Shown here: positions 1 through 6,272 of the stretch, one piece after another
Numbering within the stretch: the stretch's first letter is position 1
Layout: each line of letters opens with the position of its first letter
NCBI GenBank assembly: GCA_019233415.1
Contig: JAFAMK010000274.1
Coordinates: 1 to 9,763 of the forward strand
DNA: 9,763 bases
Direction: 5' to 3'
Source of the DNA: Vulcanimicrobiota bacterium
GTDB lineage: Bacteria > Vulcanimicrobiota > Vulcanimicrobiia > Vulcanimicrobiales > Vulcanimicrobiaceae
The notes under the pieces: model-generated
The model's database searches: none
Told to the model about the DNA's origin: nothing
Seen by the model: the letters and a program-made list of their open reading frames with translations, nothing else
Position numbers and translations under genes: made by a program

Positions 1-40
1 CCCGTCATCCTGAGCTTGTCGAAGGGCGGCTTGTCGAAGG
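1..40. repeat. Interspersed-repeat-like sequence with an internal 12-bp direct repeat
   Basis: On the plus strand the 12-mer GCTTGTCGAAGG occurs twice, at 14-25 and 29-40, 15 bp apart. It is preceded by GTCATCCTGA. Sequences of the form GTCATCCTGAGCTTGTCGAAGG are, to my recollection, a dispersed intergenic repeat seen in many bacterial genomes. The 15-bp period is a multiple of three, so the leuC frame reads through it as LRQAALRQAQDDG. Only the part inside the window can be seen. The direct repeat is observed; the repeat-family identity is from memory. Confidence 0.55.
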
Positions 41-1347
41 ACGTCGGATGGTGACGCGAGGCGACCGAGGATGGCGGACGCCGCGACAACCGCGGGAGCG
101 GCGAGGTGGACGCGGCCGCCGTCGCCCATGCGGCCCGGGAAATTGCGGTTCGAGGAGGAGACGCAGCGTGTTCCCGGTGCGAGGACGCCCATCGACATGC
201 CGAGGCATGGGCCGCACGACGAGTGGGTCCAGAGCGCGCCGGCGTCTTGGAAAACGTCGTGCAAGCCTTCGCGCTCGGCCTGACGGCGCACGGCTTGCGA
301 GCCGGGCGTGATGATCGTCGGAACCGATACGTGCTGTCCGCGCAAGACCGCTGCGGCGGCGCGCAGGTCGCCGATGCGCGAGTTTGTGCACGAGCCGATG
401 AAGGCTTGGTCGATCGCGATGCTGCTCAGTTTTTGGCCGGGTGCGAGGTCCATGTATGCGAGCGACTCGGCCGGTGCGTCGAGCGGGACGATCCCGTCGA
501 CCGGCGAGCATTCGCCGGGGTTTGTCCCCCACGAGACGACGGGGCGGATCGCGCTGGCGTCGATTGTCACGCTCGCCGCGTAGTCCGCATCGGGGTCCGC
601 CTGTAGGTCGAGCGCGAACGCCGGTGCGTTCGGCGTCGCGGCGAGGTAGGCCGCGGTCGTCTCGTCGGCGGCGATGATCCCCGTCGTCGCTCCAGCTTCG
701 ATCGCCATATTGCACAGCGTCATCCGCTGTTCCATCGAAAGCGCGCGGATTGCGGAGCCGGTGTATTCGAGCACGTAGCCGGTCCCGCCGCGGAAGCCGA
801 TCGTCGCGATGACGGTCAGCGCGAGGTCCTTCGCGGTCGCGCCGGGCTGCAGCTCGCCGGTCACCTCGACCTTCATCACCTTGGGGCGCTGCAGGATCAG
901 GCAGCCGGCGAGCATCGCGCCGGCCTGTGCGGTCGTCCCGATCCCGAGCGCGAACGCACCGAAGGCGCCGAGCGTGCACGTGTGGCTGTCGCCGCAGCAG
1001 ACCGTCATCCCCGGCGTGACGTAGCCGCGCTCGGGGACGAGGACGTGGCAGATGCCGTTGTCGCCGATGTCGTGAAAGCGAATTCCCTGGCGCTTCGCCC
1101 ATGTGCGAATGGTATGCGCTTGCAGCGCGGTCGCCGAGTCCTTCGCCGGCGCGACGTGGTCGATCATCGCGACGATGCGGTCGGGCGCGTAGAGGCGGTC
1201 GTCGAAGTCCTTTTCGATCGCGATTGCGCCGGGCGGCGTCGTGATCTCGTGCGCCACGACGAGGTCCATGAAGACGAGCGCGTTGCCGCCGGGCAACTCC
1301 TCGACGACGTGCACGTCCCAGACCTTGTCAAACAGCGAGCGCGGCAT
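1..1347 (-). CDS. leuC: 3-isopropylmalate dehydratase (isopropylmalate isomerase) large subunit, 3' end outside window
   Basis: Aconitase-family [4Fe-4S] enzyme that, with LeuD, isomerises 2-isopropylmalate to 3-isopropylmalate in leucine synthesis (cytoplasm). The frame starts MPRSLFDKVWDVHVV and carries the family blocks CCGDSHTCTLGAFGA, GGTGYVLEYTG, SMEQRMTLCNMAIE, VSWGTNPGE, FIGSCTNSRIGDLRAAA and SSNRNFPGRMGDGGR. The three cluster cysteines are visible as Cys320 (GSCTNSR), Cys378 and Cys381 (SCGPC). It resembles the E. coli-type LeuC (466 aa). The ATG at 1347 is supported by AAGGAG 7 nt upstream, which lies inside leuA, whose stop is 20 nt downstream of this start, so the genes overlap and are probably translationally coupled. 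The frame has 449 codons without a stop. The family C-terminus should fall near codon 431, and the last ~18 codons come from a short repeat (see 1-40). leuD would be expected next, outside the window. Confidence 0.96.
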   Translation of the reverse strand, partial: MPRSLFDKVWDVHVVEELPGGNALVFMDLVVAHEITTPPGAIAIEKDFDDRLYAPDRIVAMIDHVAPAKDSATALQAHTIRTWAKRQGIRFHDIGDNGICHVLVPERGYVTPGMTVCCGDSHTCTLGAFGAFALGIGTTAQAGAMLAGCLILQRPKVMKVEVTGELQPGATAKDLALTVIATIGFRGGTGYVLEYTGSAIRALSMEQRMTLCNMAIEAGATTGIIAADETTAAYLAATPNAPAFALDLQADPDADYAASVTIDASAIRPVVSWGTNPGECSPVDGIVPLDAPAESLAYMDLAPGQKLSSIAIDQAFIGSCTNSRIGDLRAAAAVLRGQHVSVPTIITPGSQAVRRQAEREGLHDVFQDAGALWTHSSCGPCLGMSMGVLAPGTRCVSSSNRNFPGRMGDGGRVHLAAPAVVAASAILGRLASPSDVLRQAALRQAQDDG

Positions 1348-3031
1348 GCGGGGTCTCCTTGCGAGCGGGTTCCAGCGATGAGATCGTGTGCGCGAGCGCG
1401 CTGACGATCGCGGCGAGCGAGGCGGTGACGATGTTTGGGTCGACGCCGACGCCCCAGCGCGTCGCGCCGCCGACCGAAAGGTCCACGTACGCGACGGCCG
1501 ACGCGTCCTCACCGGCGCGCAGCGCGTGCTCGTGGTAGTCGTTGACGTGAACGGCGACGCCGAGCGCGCGTGCGAGCCCGTCGACGAACGCGTCGATCGG
1601 GCCGTTCCCGTCGCCGTAGATCGTGCGCGAGACGGTCCCGTCGCTCAGGATGGCATCAATCGTGCACGGCGTCCCGGCGACCCCATCGTTCGTCGTTTGG
1701 TAGCCGACCAGGCGCAGCCGGCCGGGCCACACGTACGCGGCTTCGAACACGCTACGAATCGCGTCGGGCGCGATCTCGCCGCCCGATGCCTCGGCGCGCG
1801 CCTGAATCTCGCGACTGAACTCGACCTGCAGCGCCCGCGGCAGATCGAAGCCGTGCTCGGCATGGAGGACGTACGCGATGCCGCCCTTCCCCGACTGGCT
1901 GTTGACGCGCACCACCGCCTCGTAGGTGCGGCCGATGTCCTTCGGATCGATCGGCAAGTACGGCACTTCCCAGCGGTCACCGCCGCTCGCGGCGAGCGCA
2001 GCGAAGCCTTTCTTGATCGCGTCCTGGTGCGAGCCGGAAAACGCCGTGAAGACCAGCTCGCCACCGTACGGATGGCGCGGATGAACCGGAAGCCGGTTGC
2101 ATTCTTCGACGGTGCGCACGATCGCAGGAACGTCGGAGAGGTCGAGCTTCGGATCGACGCCCTGCGAGTAGAGGTTCAGCGCGAGCGTCACGAGATCGAC
2201 GTTCCCGGTGCGCTCGCCGTTTCCGAAGAGCGTTCCCTCGACGCGGTCCGCGCCGGCCATCATCGCCAGTTCCGCCGCGGCGACGCCGGTACCGCGGTCG
2301 TTGTGCGGGTGAACGCTGAGAACCACCGACGCCCGGTCGCGCAGACTCCGGCCGATCCACTCGATCTGATCGGCGTACACGTTCGGCGTCGCGACCTCGA
2401 CCGTCGCCGGTAGGTTCAGGATGACCGGATCGTCCGGCGTCGGCCGCCAGACGTCCATCACCGCCTCGCAAATCTCTTTGGTGAAGTCCAGCTCGGTCGC
2501 CGAGAACGTCTCCGGCGAGTATTCGAGCCGCACGCGCGTGCGCGGCGCGATCTCGCCCGCGCGCCGTTTGATGTGCTCGACTGCGCGCACGGCAATGCCA
2601 ACGATCCCCGGCCGTTCGAGCCCGAAGACGACGCGGCGAAAGAGCGGCGACGTCGCGTTGTAGACGTGCACGATCGCGACCGGTGCGCCGTCGATCGCCG
2701 CGAAGGTGCGGTCGATCAAATCCTCGCGGGCCTGCGTTAGCACTTGAATCGTCACGCCGGCGGGGATGCGGTCTTCGTCGATCAGCTGGCGGACGAAGTC
2801 GAAGTCCGGCTGCGAGGCCGACGGAAAGCCGACTTCGATCTCGGTGAAGCCCATCCGCACGAGCAGCTCGAACATGCGCAGCTTGCGGTCGGGGCCCATC
2901 GGTTCTACGAGGGCTTGATTGCCGTCGCGCAGATCCACGCTGCACCACAGCGGCGCGCGCGTGAGCATCGTGTTCGGCCAGCGCCGGTCGGCCAGCGGGA
3001 TCGGCGGAAATGGTCGGTAGCGGTCGATCAT
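1328..3031 (-). CDS. leuA: 2-isopropylmalate synthase, type 2 (IPMS2)
   Basis: First committed enzyme of leucine synthesis: it condenses acetyl-CoA with 2-oxoisovalerate. The product is 567 aa. The N-terminal TIM barrel shows LRDGNQAL (Arg35, Asp36), EIEVGFPSASQ and the metal-binding HPHNDRGTG (His241, His243), followed by EGTLFGNGERTGN and HPYGGELVFTAFSGSHQDAIKKG. The last block and the WCSVDLRDGNQALVEPM start are typical of the actinobacterial/yeast-like IPMS2 group. The C-terminal regulatory domain (about 430-555) carries YGDGNGPIDAFVDGLA and GVGVDPNIVTASLAAIVSAL, the usual site of leucine feedback inhibition. The frame is open upstream to 3265, but those codons run through a terminator and a leader peptide. 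ATG at 3031, with GGAG 6 nt upstream, is therefore the start. The 3' end overlaps leuC by 20 nt. Confidence 0.97.
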   Translation of the reverse strand: MIDRYRPFPPIPLADRRWPNTMLTRAPLWCSVDLRDGNQALVEPMGPDRKLRMFELLVRMGFTEIEVGFPSASQPDFDFVRQLIDEDRIPAGVTIQVLTQAREDLIDRTFAAIDGAPVAIVHVYNATSPLFRRVVFGLERPGIVGIAVRAVEHIKRRAGEIAPRTRVRLEYSPETFSATELDFTKEICEAVMDVWRPTPDDPVILNLPATVEVATPNVYADQIEWIGRSLRDRASVVLSVHPHNDRGTGVAAAELAMMAGADRVEGTLFGNGERTGNVDLVTLALNLYSQGVDPKLDLSDVPAIVRTVEECNRLPVHPRHPYGGELVFTAFSGSHQDAIKKGFAALAASGGDRWEVPYLPIDPKDIGRTYEAVVRVNSQSGKGGIAYVLHAEHGFDLPRALQVEFSREIQARAEASGGEIAPDAIRSVFEAAYVWPGRLRLVGYQTTNDGVAGTPCTIDAILSDGTVSRTIYGDGNGPIDAFVDGLARALGVAVHVNDYHEHALRAGEDASAVAYVDLSVGGATRWGVGVDPNIVTASLAAIVSALAHTISSLEPARKETPHAALAV

Positions 3032-3042
3032 GGTTGGCTCCG

Positions 3043-3077
3043 AAACAAAAAGCCGGCCCCGCTTCGCGGGGGCCGGC
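3043..3077 (-). terminator. Intrinsic terminator in the leuA leader (leu attenuator)
   Basis: Read on the minus strand, GCCGGCCCCCGC (3077-3066), a GAA loop (3065-3063) and GCGGGGCCGGC (3062-3052) form an 11-bp, almost all-GC stem with one bulged C. It is followed at once by UUUUUGUUU (3051-3043). This is a textbook rho-independent terminator, yet it lies inside the operon, 12 nt before the leuA ATG and directly before its GGAG. Such a position makes sense only as a conditional terminator. It follows the leucine-rich leader peptide at 3174-3112. Confidence 0.88.
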
Positions 3078-3095
3078 ACGACACAAGGTGACGTG
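3077..3095 (-). other. Small hairpin directly upstream of the leu terminator
   Basis: The minus-strand RNA CACGUCAC-CUU-GUGUCGUG can fold into an 8-position stem with one U-U mismatch and a 3-nt loop. It abuts the terminator stem and shares one base with it. In an attenuator this could be a pause or spacer structure, but it does not invade the terminator arm, so it is not an antiterminator. Its role is inferred only from its position. Confidence 0.4.
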
Positions 3096-3111
3096 GGGAC
3101 GACGAAGACGG

Positions 3112-3174
3112 CTAGTCGCGGAGAACGAGCGAACGTCGAAGTCGAAGTCGGAGCACGAGTGCGCGCGGCGTCAT
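3112..3174 (-). CDS. leu leader peptide (leucine-rich attenuator peptide)
   Basis: Twenty codons, ATG at 3174 to TAG at 3114-3112, read MTPRALVLRLRLRRSLVLRD. Six are Leu codons (residues 6, 8, 10, 12, 16 and 18; CTC and CTT) and two are Val, packed into 13 positions. The ATG overlaps the ilvN stop as ATGA, so the ribosome leaving ilvN can start here directly. A GTG at 3156 is an alternative start and keeps five of the six leucines. The stop lies about 35 nt before the terminator stem at 3077-3052, and leuA follows. By analogy with known leu leader peptides, ribosome stalling at the Leu codons when charged tRNA-Leu is scarce should allow read-through into leuA and leuC. I did not find a clear antiterminator partner by eye. 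Confidence 0.82.
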   Translation of the reverse strand: MTPRALVLRLRLRRSLVLRD

Positions 3175-3380
3175 TGCACCACGGTCTCGTAGGCCACGAT
3201 GCGGTCGATCTGGGCGCGCAGGCGCGCCAGCGCGATCTCGTTGCCGGAGAACGCGAAGCGCGCACTGACCAGCGTGTCGGCGTTCGCCGACACGTGGACG
3301 CAGCGGCAGTTGAAGCGTGCCGCGAGGTTGACGATCCGCGCGACGGAGCGGACGTCGCGCAGCGTCAGGTCGCAGGTCAC
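3171..3380 (-). CDS. ilvN: Acetohydroxyacid synthase small regulatory subunit, minimal single-ACT type (IlvM-like)
   Basis: The product is 69 aa and reads as a single ACT-type fold: LTLRDVRSVARIVNLAARFNC, then CRCVHVSANADTLVSARFAF, then NEIALARLRAQIDRIVAYETV. This beta-alpha-beta-beta-alpha-beta layout and the size match E. coli IlvM (87 aa) rather than the ~160-aa IlvN/IlvH. It would bind and activate the catalytic subunit encoded just upstream and may carry valine feedback, though small IlvM-type subunits can be weakly sensitive. The start is GTG at 3380, overlapping the ilvB TGA as GTGA, with GGAGG about 10 nt upstream. The frame is open further 5' but has no plausible start close by and would only read across ilvB. 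Identity rests on position and ACT-like pattern more than on strong motifs. Confidence 0.8.
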   Translation of the reverse strand: MTCDLTLRDVRSVARIVNLAARFNCRCVHVSANADTLVSARFAFSGNEIALARLRAQIDRIVAYETVVQ

Positions 3381-5056
3381 GACGCGCGCGCCTCCATCAG
3401 GTCGTCCACCGTCATGCCGGCGGGGATCATCGGCCAGACGTTCTCGGTCGGGTGGCACGCGCAGTGCAGCAGCGCCGGCCCGCGCGCCGCGATGAAGCGC
3501 GCGATCACCGCGTCGGCACCGTCCGGCGAGTCGACGGCATAGGCGTCGATCCCGTAGGCGCGCGCGATCGCGACGAAGTCGGGGTTGTCGGAAAGGTTCG
3601 TCGCCGAGTAGCGCTCGGAGAAGAACAGCTCTTGCCACTGACGGACCATCCCGAGGTTCTGGTTGTCGATCAGGACGATCTTCACCGGAACGTCGTAGCG
3701 CCGCAGCGTCGCGAGCTCCGGCAGGCACATCTGAAAACCGCCGTCGCCGACGATCGCGAAGACCGGCGTCGTCGGGTTCGCATACGCGGCACCGACCGCA
3801 GCCGGAAAGCCGAAGCCCATCGCACCGAGTCCGGCCGAGGTCGCGTAGCGGCGCGGGTGCGCGGGGCGCGCGCGCTGCGCGGCCCACATTTGGTGCTGCC
3901 CGACGTCGGTCGTGACGATCGCGTCGTCCGGGACCGCGGCGAAGAAGCGGTCGAGCACGTCGGTCGCCGAGAGCACGCCGTCGCCGATGCGGTCGCTCGG
4001 CAGCGGCCCACCGAGCCGTCGCGCTTCGGCGGCCCAGTCGTCGAAACGCGGGACGTGACCGGCGGTCAGTTCGTCGATCAGCGCGCGCAGCGTGTCGCGC
4101 AGGTCACCGTGCAGCGTGACGTCGGCGCCGACGATCTTGTTGAACTCGGTCGCGTCGATGTCGGCGTGGATCACGCTCGCCTCGCGTGCGAAGCGGTCGG
4201 GTTTGCCGGTGACGCGGTCGTCGAACCGCATCCCCAGCGCGATCAACAGGTCGGCGCGCTGCACCGACTTGTTCGCCGCCTTGAGCCCGTGCATGCCGAG
4301 CATCCCGAGATAGGTCGAATCACCGGGCGCCGCCGCGCCGAGCGCGTTGATCGTCGCGGCGTGCGGCAGGCCGAGCATCGCAACGAACATCCGGTAGAGG
4401 TCGACGGCGCCGGCTCGCACGCCGCCGCCGATGATCGCGACGGGCCGCCGCGCGGAACGAATCCGCGCGACGGCCTCGCGGACCGCGGCATCGGAAACAC
4501 GCGGTCCCGCACCCCCGCGGCCGAACGGCTTCGTCGGCGCGGCGGTGACGTCGGTGGTGGTCTGGGCCTTCAGGACGTCGCTCGGGATGTCGACCAGAAC
4601 CGGGCCGGGCCGGCCGGCGCGGGCCAGCGCGAACGCTTCGGCCAGCGTCGGCGCGATCGCGTCGGCGCTCGTCACCAGCATGTTGCGCTTCGTGATCGGC
4701 TGCGTGATCGCGCAAACGTCGGCTTCCTGGAAGCCGTCGGTTCCCATCAGCTCGGTCCGTACCTGGCCGGTGATCGCGACGAGCGGAACGCTGTCCATCA
4801 TCGCGTCGAGCAGCCCGGTGACCAAGTTCGTCGCACCCGGTCCCGAAGTCGCGCAACACACGCCGACGCGACCTGATGTGCGCGCGTACCCGCTCGCGGC
4901 GAACACGGCGGCCGCCTCGTGGCGCACGAGCACGTGCCGCACCGGATGCTCGTAGAGGGCATCGTAGAGCGGCATGATCGCTCCGCCGGGGTAGCCGAAG
5001 ATCGTTTCGACTCCCTCGCGTTCGAGCGCCGCGATGACGGCCTGCGCGCCGTTCAT
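3377..5056 (-). CDS. ilvB: Acetohydroxyacid (acetolactate) synthase large catalytic subunit, IlvB/IlvG type
   Basis: ThDP-dependent enzyme that condenses pyruvate with pyruvate or 2-oxobutyrate, the first shared step of valine, leucine and isoleucine synthesis. The product is 559 aa, close to E. coli IlvG (548 aa). The N-terminal ThDP domain has GYPGGAIMPLYDAL, the catalytic Glu47 in RHEAAAVFAASGYAR, ATSGPGATNLVTGLLDA and GTDGFQEADV. The central FAD/nucleotide domain covers about 190-340. The C-terminal domain has the ThDP-metal motif GDG at 437-439, running to IDNQN at 463-467, and MVRQWQELFFSERYS. One oddity is that the usual HEQ after the catalytic Glu is HEA here. It starts 6 nt after ilvC ends and has no strong ribosome binding site, so translational coupling is likely. 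The following ACT subunit overlaps by 4 nt. Confidence 0.96.
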   Translation of the reverse strand: MNGAQAVIAALEREGVETIFGYPGGAIMPLYDALYEHPVRHVLVRHEAAAVFAASGYARTSGRVGVCCATSGPGATNLVTGLLDAMMDSVPLVAITGQVRTELMGTDGFQEADVCAITQPITKRNMLVTSADAIAPTLAEAFALARAGRPGPVLVDIPSDVLKAQTTTDVTAAPTKPFGRGGAGPRVSDAAVREAVARIRSARRPVAIIGGGVRAGAVDLYRMFVAMLGLPHAATINALGAAAPGDSTYLGMLGMHGLKAANKSVQRADLLIALGMRFDDRVTGKPDRFAREASVIHADIDATEFNKIVGADVTLHGDLRDTLRALIDELTAGHVPRFDDWAAEARRLGGPLPSDRIGDGVLSATDVLDRFFAAVPDDAIVTTDVGQHQMWAAQRARPAHPRRYATSAGLGAMGFGFPAAVGAAYANPTTPVFAIVGDGGFQMCLPELATLRRYDVPVKIVLIDNQNLGMVRQWQELFFSERYSATNLSDNPDFVAIARAYGIDAYAVDSPDGADAVIARFIAARGPALLHCACHPTENVWPMIPAGMTVDDLMEARAS

Positions 5057-5062
5057 CGGACT

Positions 5063-6100
5063 CTACAGGACCCGGAAGCGGAGGTCGTCCTCTGCCTGGG
5101 CCGCCGTCTCTCCGCCGTTCAGCCACGGCATGAGTCCACGCAGCTCCGCGCCGACGTGCTCGATCTCGTGCTTCGCGCCGGCCTCGCGGAACGCACGGAA
5201 CGACGGTTTCCCCGAGGCGTGCTCGGCGACCCACTCTTGCGCGAAACTGCCGCTCTGAATCTCGCCGAGGATCTTGCGCATCTCCGCGCGCGTCGCGTCG
5301 TTGACGATGCGCGAGCCGCGCGTGTAGTCGCCGTACTTCGCGGTGTTGCTGATCGCGTCGCGCATGCCTTCGATCCCGCGCTCGTACATGAGATCGACGA
5401 TCAGCTTGACCTCGTGCAGGCATTCGAAGTAGGCCATCTCCGGCGCGTAGCCGGCGTCCACGAGCGTCTCGAACCCCGCCTTGACCAGCGCGCTGAGCCC
5501 GCCGCACAGCACCGCCTGCTCGCCGAAGAGATCGGTCTCGGTCTCGGCGCGGAACGTCGTCTCGAGGATGCCGGCGCGGCCGCCGCCGATCGCCGCCGCG
5601 TACGCGAACGCGATCGCGCGGGCCTCGCCGGTCGCGTCCTGATGGATCGCGACGAGACACGGGACGCCGCGTCCCGCCTCGTACTCGGTCCGCACGAGCC
5701 GCCCCGGGCCCTTCGGTGCGATCATGATCACATCGACGTCGCTCGGCGGAACGATCGTCCCGAAGTGGATGCCGAAGCCGTGCGCGAACGCGAGCGCGCT
5801 CTTCGGGCGCAGGTGCTCCACGACGTCGCGCAGGTAGACGCCGGGCTGTTCCTCGTCGGGGATGAGCAGGATGACGACGTCGGCTTTCGCGACGGCGTCC
5901 GGAATCGACGCCACGTCGAGCCCGTCGCGCCGCGCTTCGTCGCGCTTCGCGGAGCCCGGCCGCAAGCCGACCACGACGGCGTGGCGGGAGTCGTGCAGGT
6001 TCAGCGCGTGCGCGCGCCCCTGGCTGCCGTAGCCGATGACGGCGATCGTCTTCCCGTCGAGTGCGCCGCGATCGACGTCGCGGTCGTAGTAGGCTTCCAT
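5063..6100 (-). CDS. ilvC: Ketol-acid reductoisomerase, class I
   Basis: Converts 2-acetolactate and 2-aceto-2-hydroxybutyrate to dihydroxy acids using NAD(P)H and Mg2+. The product is 345 aa, the short class I length. The Rossmann motif GYGSQGRAHALNL is at 23-35, followed by the cofactor loop VGLRPGSAKRDEA; the Ser and Lys there suggest NADPH, by family analogy. AHGFGIHFG carries the conserved His107. The knotted helical domain has both metal ligand pairs, Asp190/Glu194 (ETDLFGEQ) and Glu226/Glu230 (FECLHE), plus Ser251 in ISNTAKYGDY. The ATG at 6100 has GGAGG 5 nt upstream (6110-6106). It is the first structural gene of the operon and sits behind the attenuator terminator at 6154-6125. ilvB begins 6 nt after its stop. 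Confidence 0.98.
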   Translation of the reverse strand: MEAYYDRDVDRGALDGKTIAVIGYGSQGRAHALNLHDSRHAVVVGLRPGSAKRDEARRDGLDVASIPDAVAKADVVILLIPDEEQPGVYLRDVVEHLRPKSALAFAHGFGIHFGTIVPPSDVDVIMIAPKGPGRLVRTEYEAGRGVPCLVAIHQDATGEARAIAFAYAAAIGGGRAGILETTFRAETETDLFGEQAVLCGGLSALVKAGFETLVDAGYAPEMAYFECLHEVKLIVDLMYERGIEGMRDAISNTAKYGDYTRGSRIVNDATRAEMRKILGEIQSGSFAQEWVAEHASGKPSFRAFREAGAKHEIEHVGAELRGLMPWLNGGETAAQAEDDLRFRVL

Positions 6101-6124
6101 CGAATCCTCCGGGTCGGAGTGAAG

Positions 6125-6154
6125 AAAAAAGCCCCTCGCCTACCGGCGAGGGGC
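6125..6154 (-). terminator. Intrinsic terminator of the ilv attenuator
   Basis: On the minus strand GCCCCUCGCC (6154-6145), a GGUA loop (6144-6141) and GGCGAGGGGC (6140-6131) form a perfect 10-bp stem, followed by UUUUUU (6130-6125). It lies 24 nt upstream of the ilvC ATG, within the operon leader. The upstream minus-strand region has only the leader peptide, so this is a conditional terminator, not the end of another gene. The flanking TTTT on the plus strand (6155-6158) means it could also stop transcription in the other direction. Confidence 0.92.
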
Positions 6155-6208
6155 TTTTGCATCTGGTGCGACTTGTCGTTCGTCGCTATGCGAAAGCTGC
6201 TCGCCGGT
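6142..6208 (-). promoter_or_regulatory. ilv attenuator: antiterminator pairing between leader-peptide codons and terminator arm
   Basis: In the minus-strand RNA, ACCGGCGAG (6208-6200), which lies within codons 19-22 of the leader peptide, is perfectly complementary over 9 bp to CUCGCCGGU (6150-6142). That second segment comprises most of the 5' arm and part of the loop of the terminator, so the two structures exclude each other. A ribosome stalled on the upstream Leu/Val/Ile codons would leave this segment free and block termination. A ribosome that reaches the TAG at 6186 would cover or sit close to it and let the terminator form. The complementarity is visible directly; the mechanism is by analogy with trp, his and ilv attenuators. 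Confidence 0.85.
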
Positions 6209-6263
6209 TCGGTGGAACCGCAAGAAGAACGCTAATAACGACGACGAGAAGTCGGGCGAACAT
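6186..6263 (-). CDS. ilv leader peptide (Leu/Val/Ile-rich attenuator peptide)
   Basis: Twenty-five codons, ATG at 6263 to TAG at 6188-6186. The core, residues 4-16, reads RLLVVVISVLLAV: four Leu, five Val and one Ile in 12 consecutive codons. A basic and polar tail follows. Several of these codons are T-ending (CTT three of four, GTT three of five, ATT), forms sparse in the neighbouring GC-rich genes, which would make stalling more sensitive to charged tRNA. No Shine-Dalgarno is seen. A TTGACA promoter places the likely transcription start within a few nt of the ATG, so translation may be leaderless. The peptide precedes the terminator and ilvC. A small hydrophobic membrane peptide is the alternative reading, but the downstream RNA structures favour a leader. 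Confidence 0.85.
   Translation of the reverse strand: MFARLLVVVISVLLAVPPNRRAAFA
6205..6220 (-). promoter_or_regulatory. ilv attenuator 1:2 hairpin
   Basis: The minus-strand CGGUUC (6220-6215), CACC loop (6214-6211) and GAACCG (6210-6205) form a perfect 6-bp stem within the 3' half of the leader peptide. It shares ACCG with the antiterminator segment (6208-6200). It would thus form when the leader is not being translated and would sequester that segment, completing the 1:2, 2:3, 3:4 set of exclusive structures found in classical attenuators. Confidence 0.7.
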
Positions 6264-6272
6264 CGTTGCACC

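Noticed and set aside
5..1102. Minus-strand 365-codon open frame over leuC
   Set aside because: Its translation is Arg-rich low-complexity sequence; the leuC motifs with all three cysteines are in another frame of the same strand.
3032..3265. N-terminal extension of leuA to an ATG at 3265
   Set aside because: It would translate the terminator stem and overlap ilvN and the leader peptide. Homology to IPMS2 starts at the ATG at 3031, which has its own ribosome binding site.
3381..3887. Long upstream extension of the ilvN frame
   Set aside because: It lies wholly inside ilvB in another frame, is Arg/Ala-rich and shows no ACT-related sequence; it is a GC-rich shadow frame.
3452..6235. Plus-strand open frames opposite ilvB and ilvC (474 and 438 codons)
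   Set aside because: They are antisense shadows typical of high-GC coding DNA. The opposing frames contain full enzyme motifs, and these translations are Arg/Val/Asp-rich with no recognisable domain.
6186..6263. Reading the 25-aa hydrophobic peptide as a functional small membrane protein
   Set aside because: Its codons, its position before a terminator and the perfect antiterminator complementarity within its coding sequence fit an attenuation leader better.
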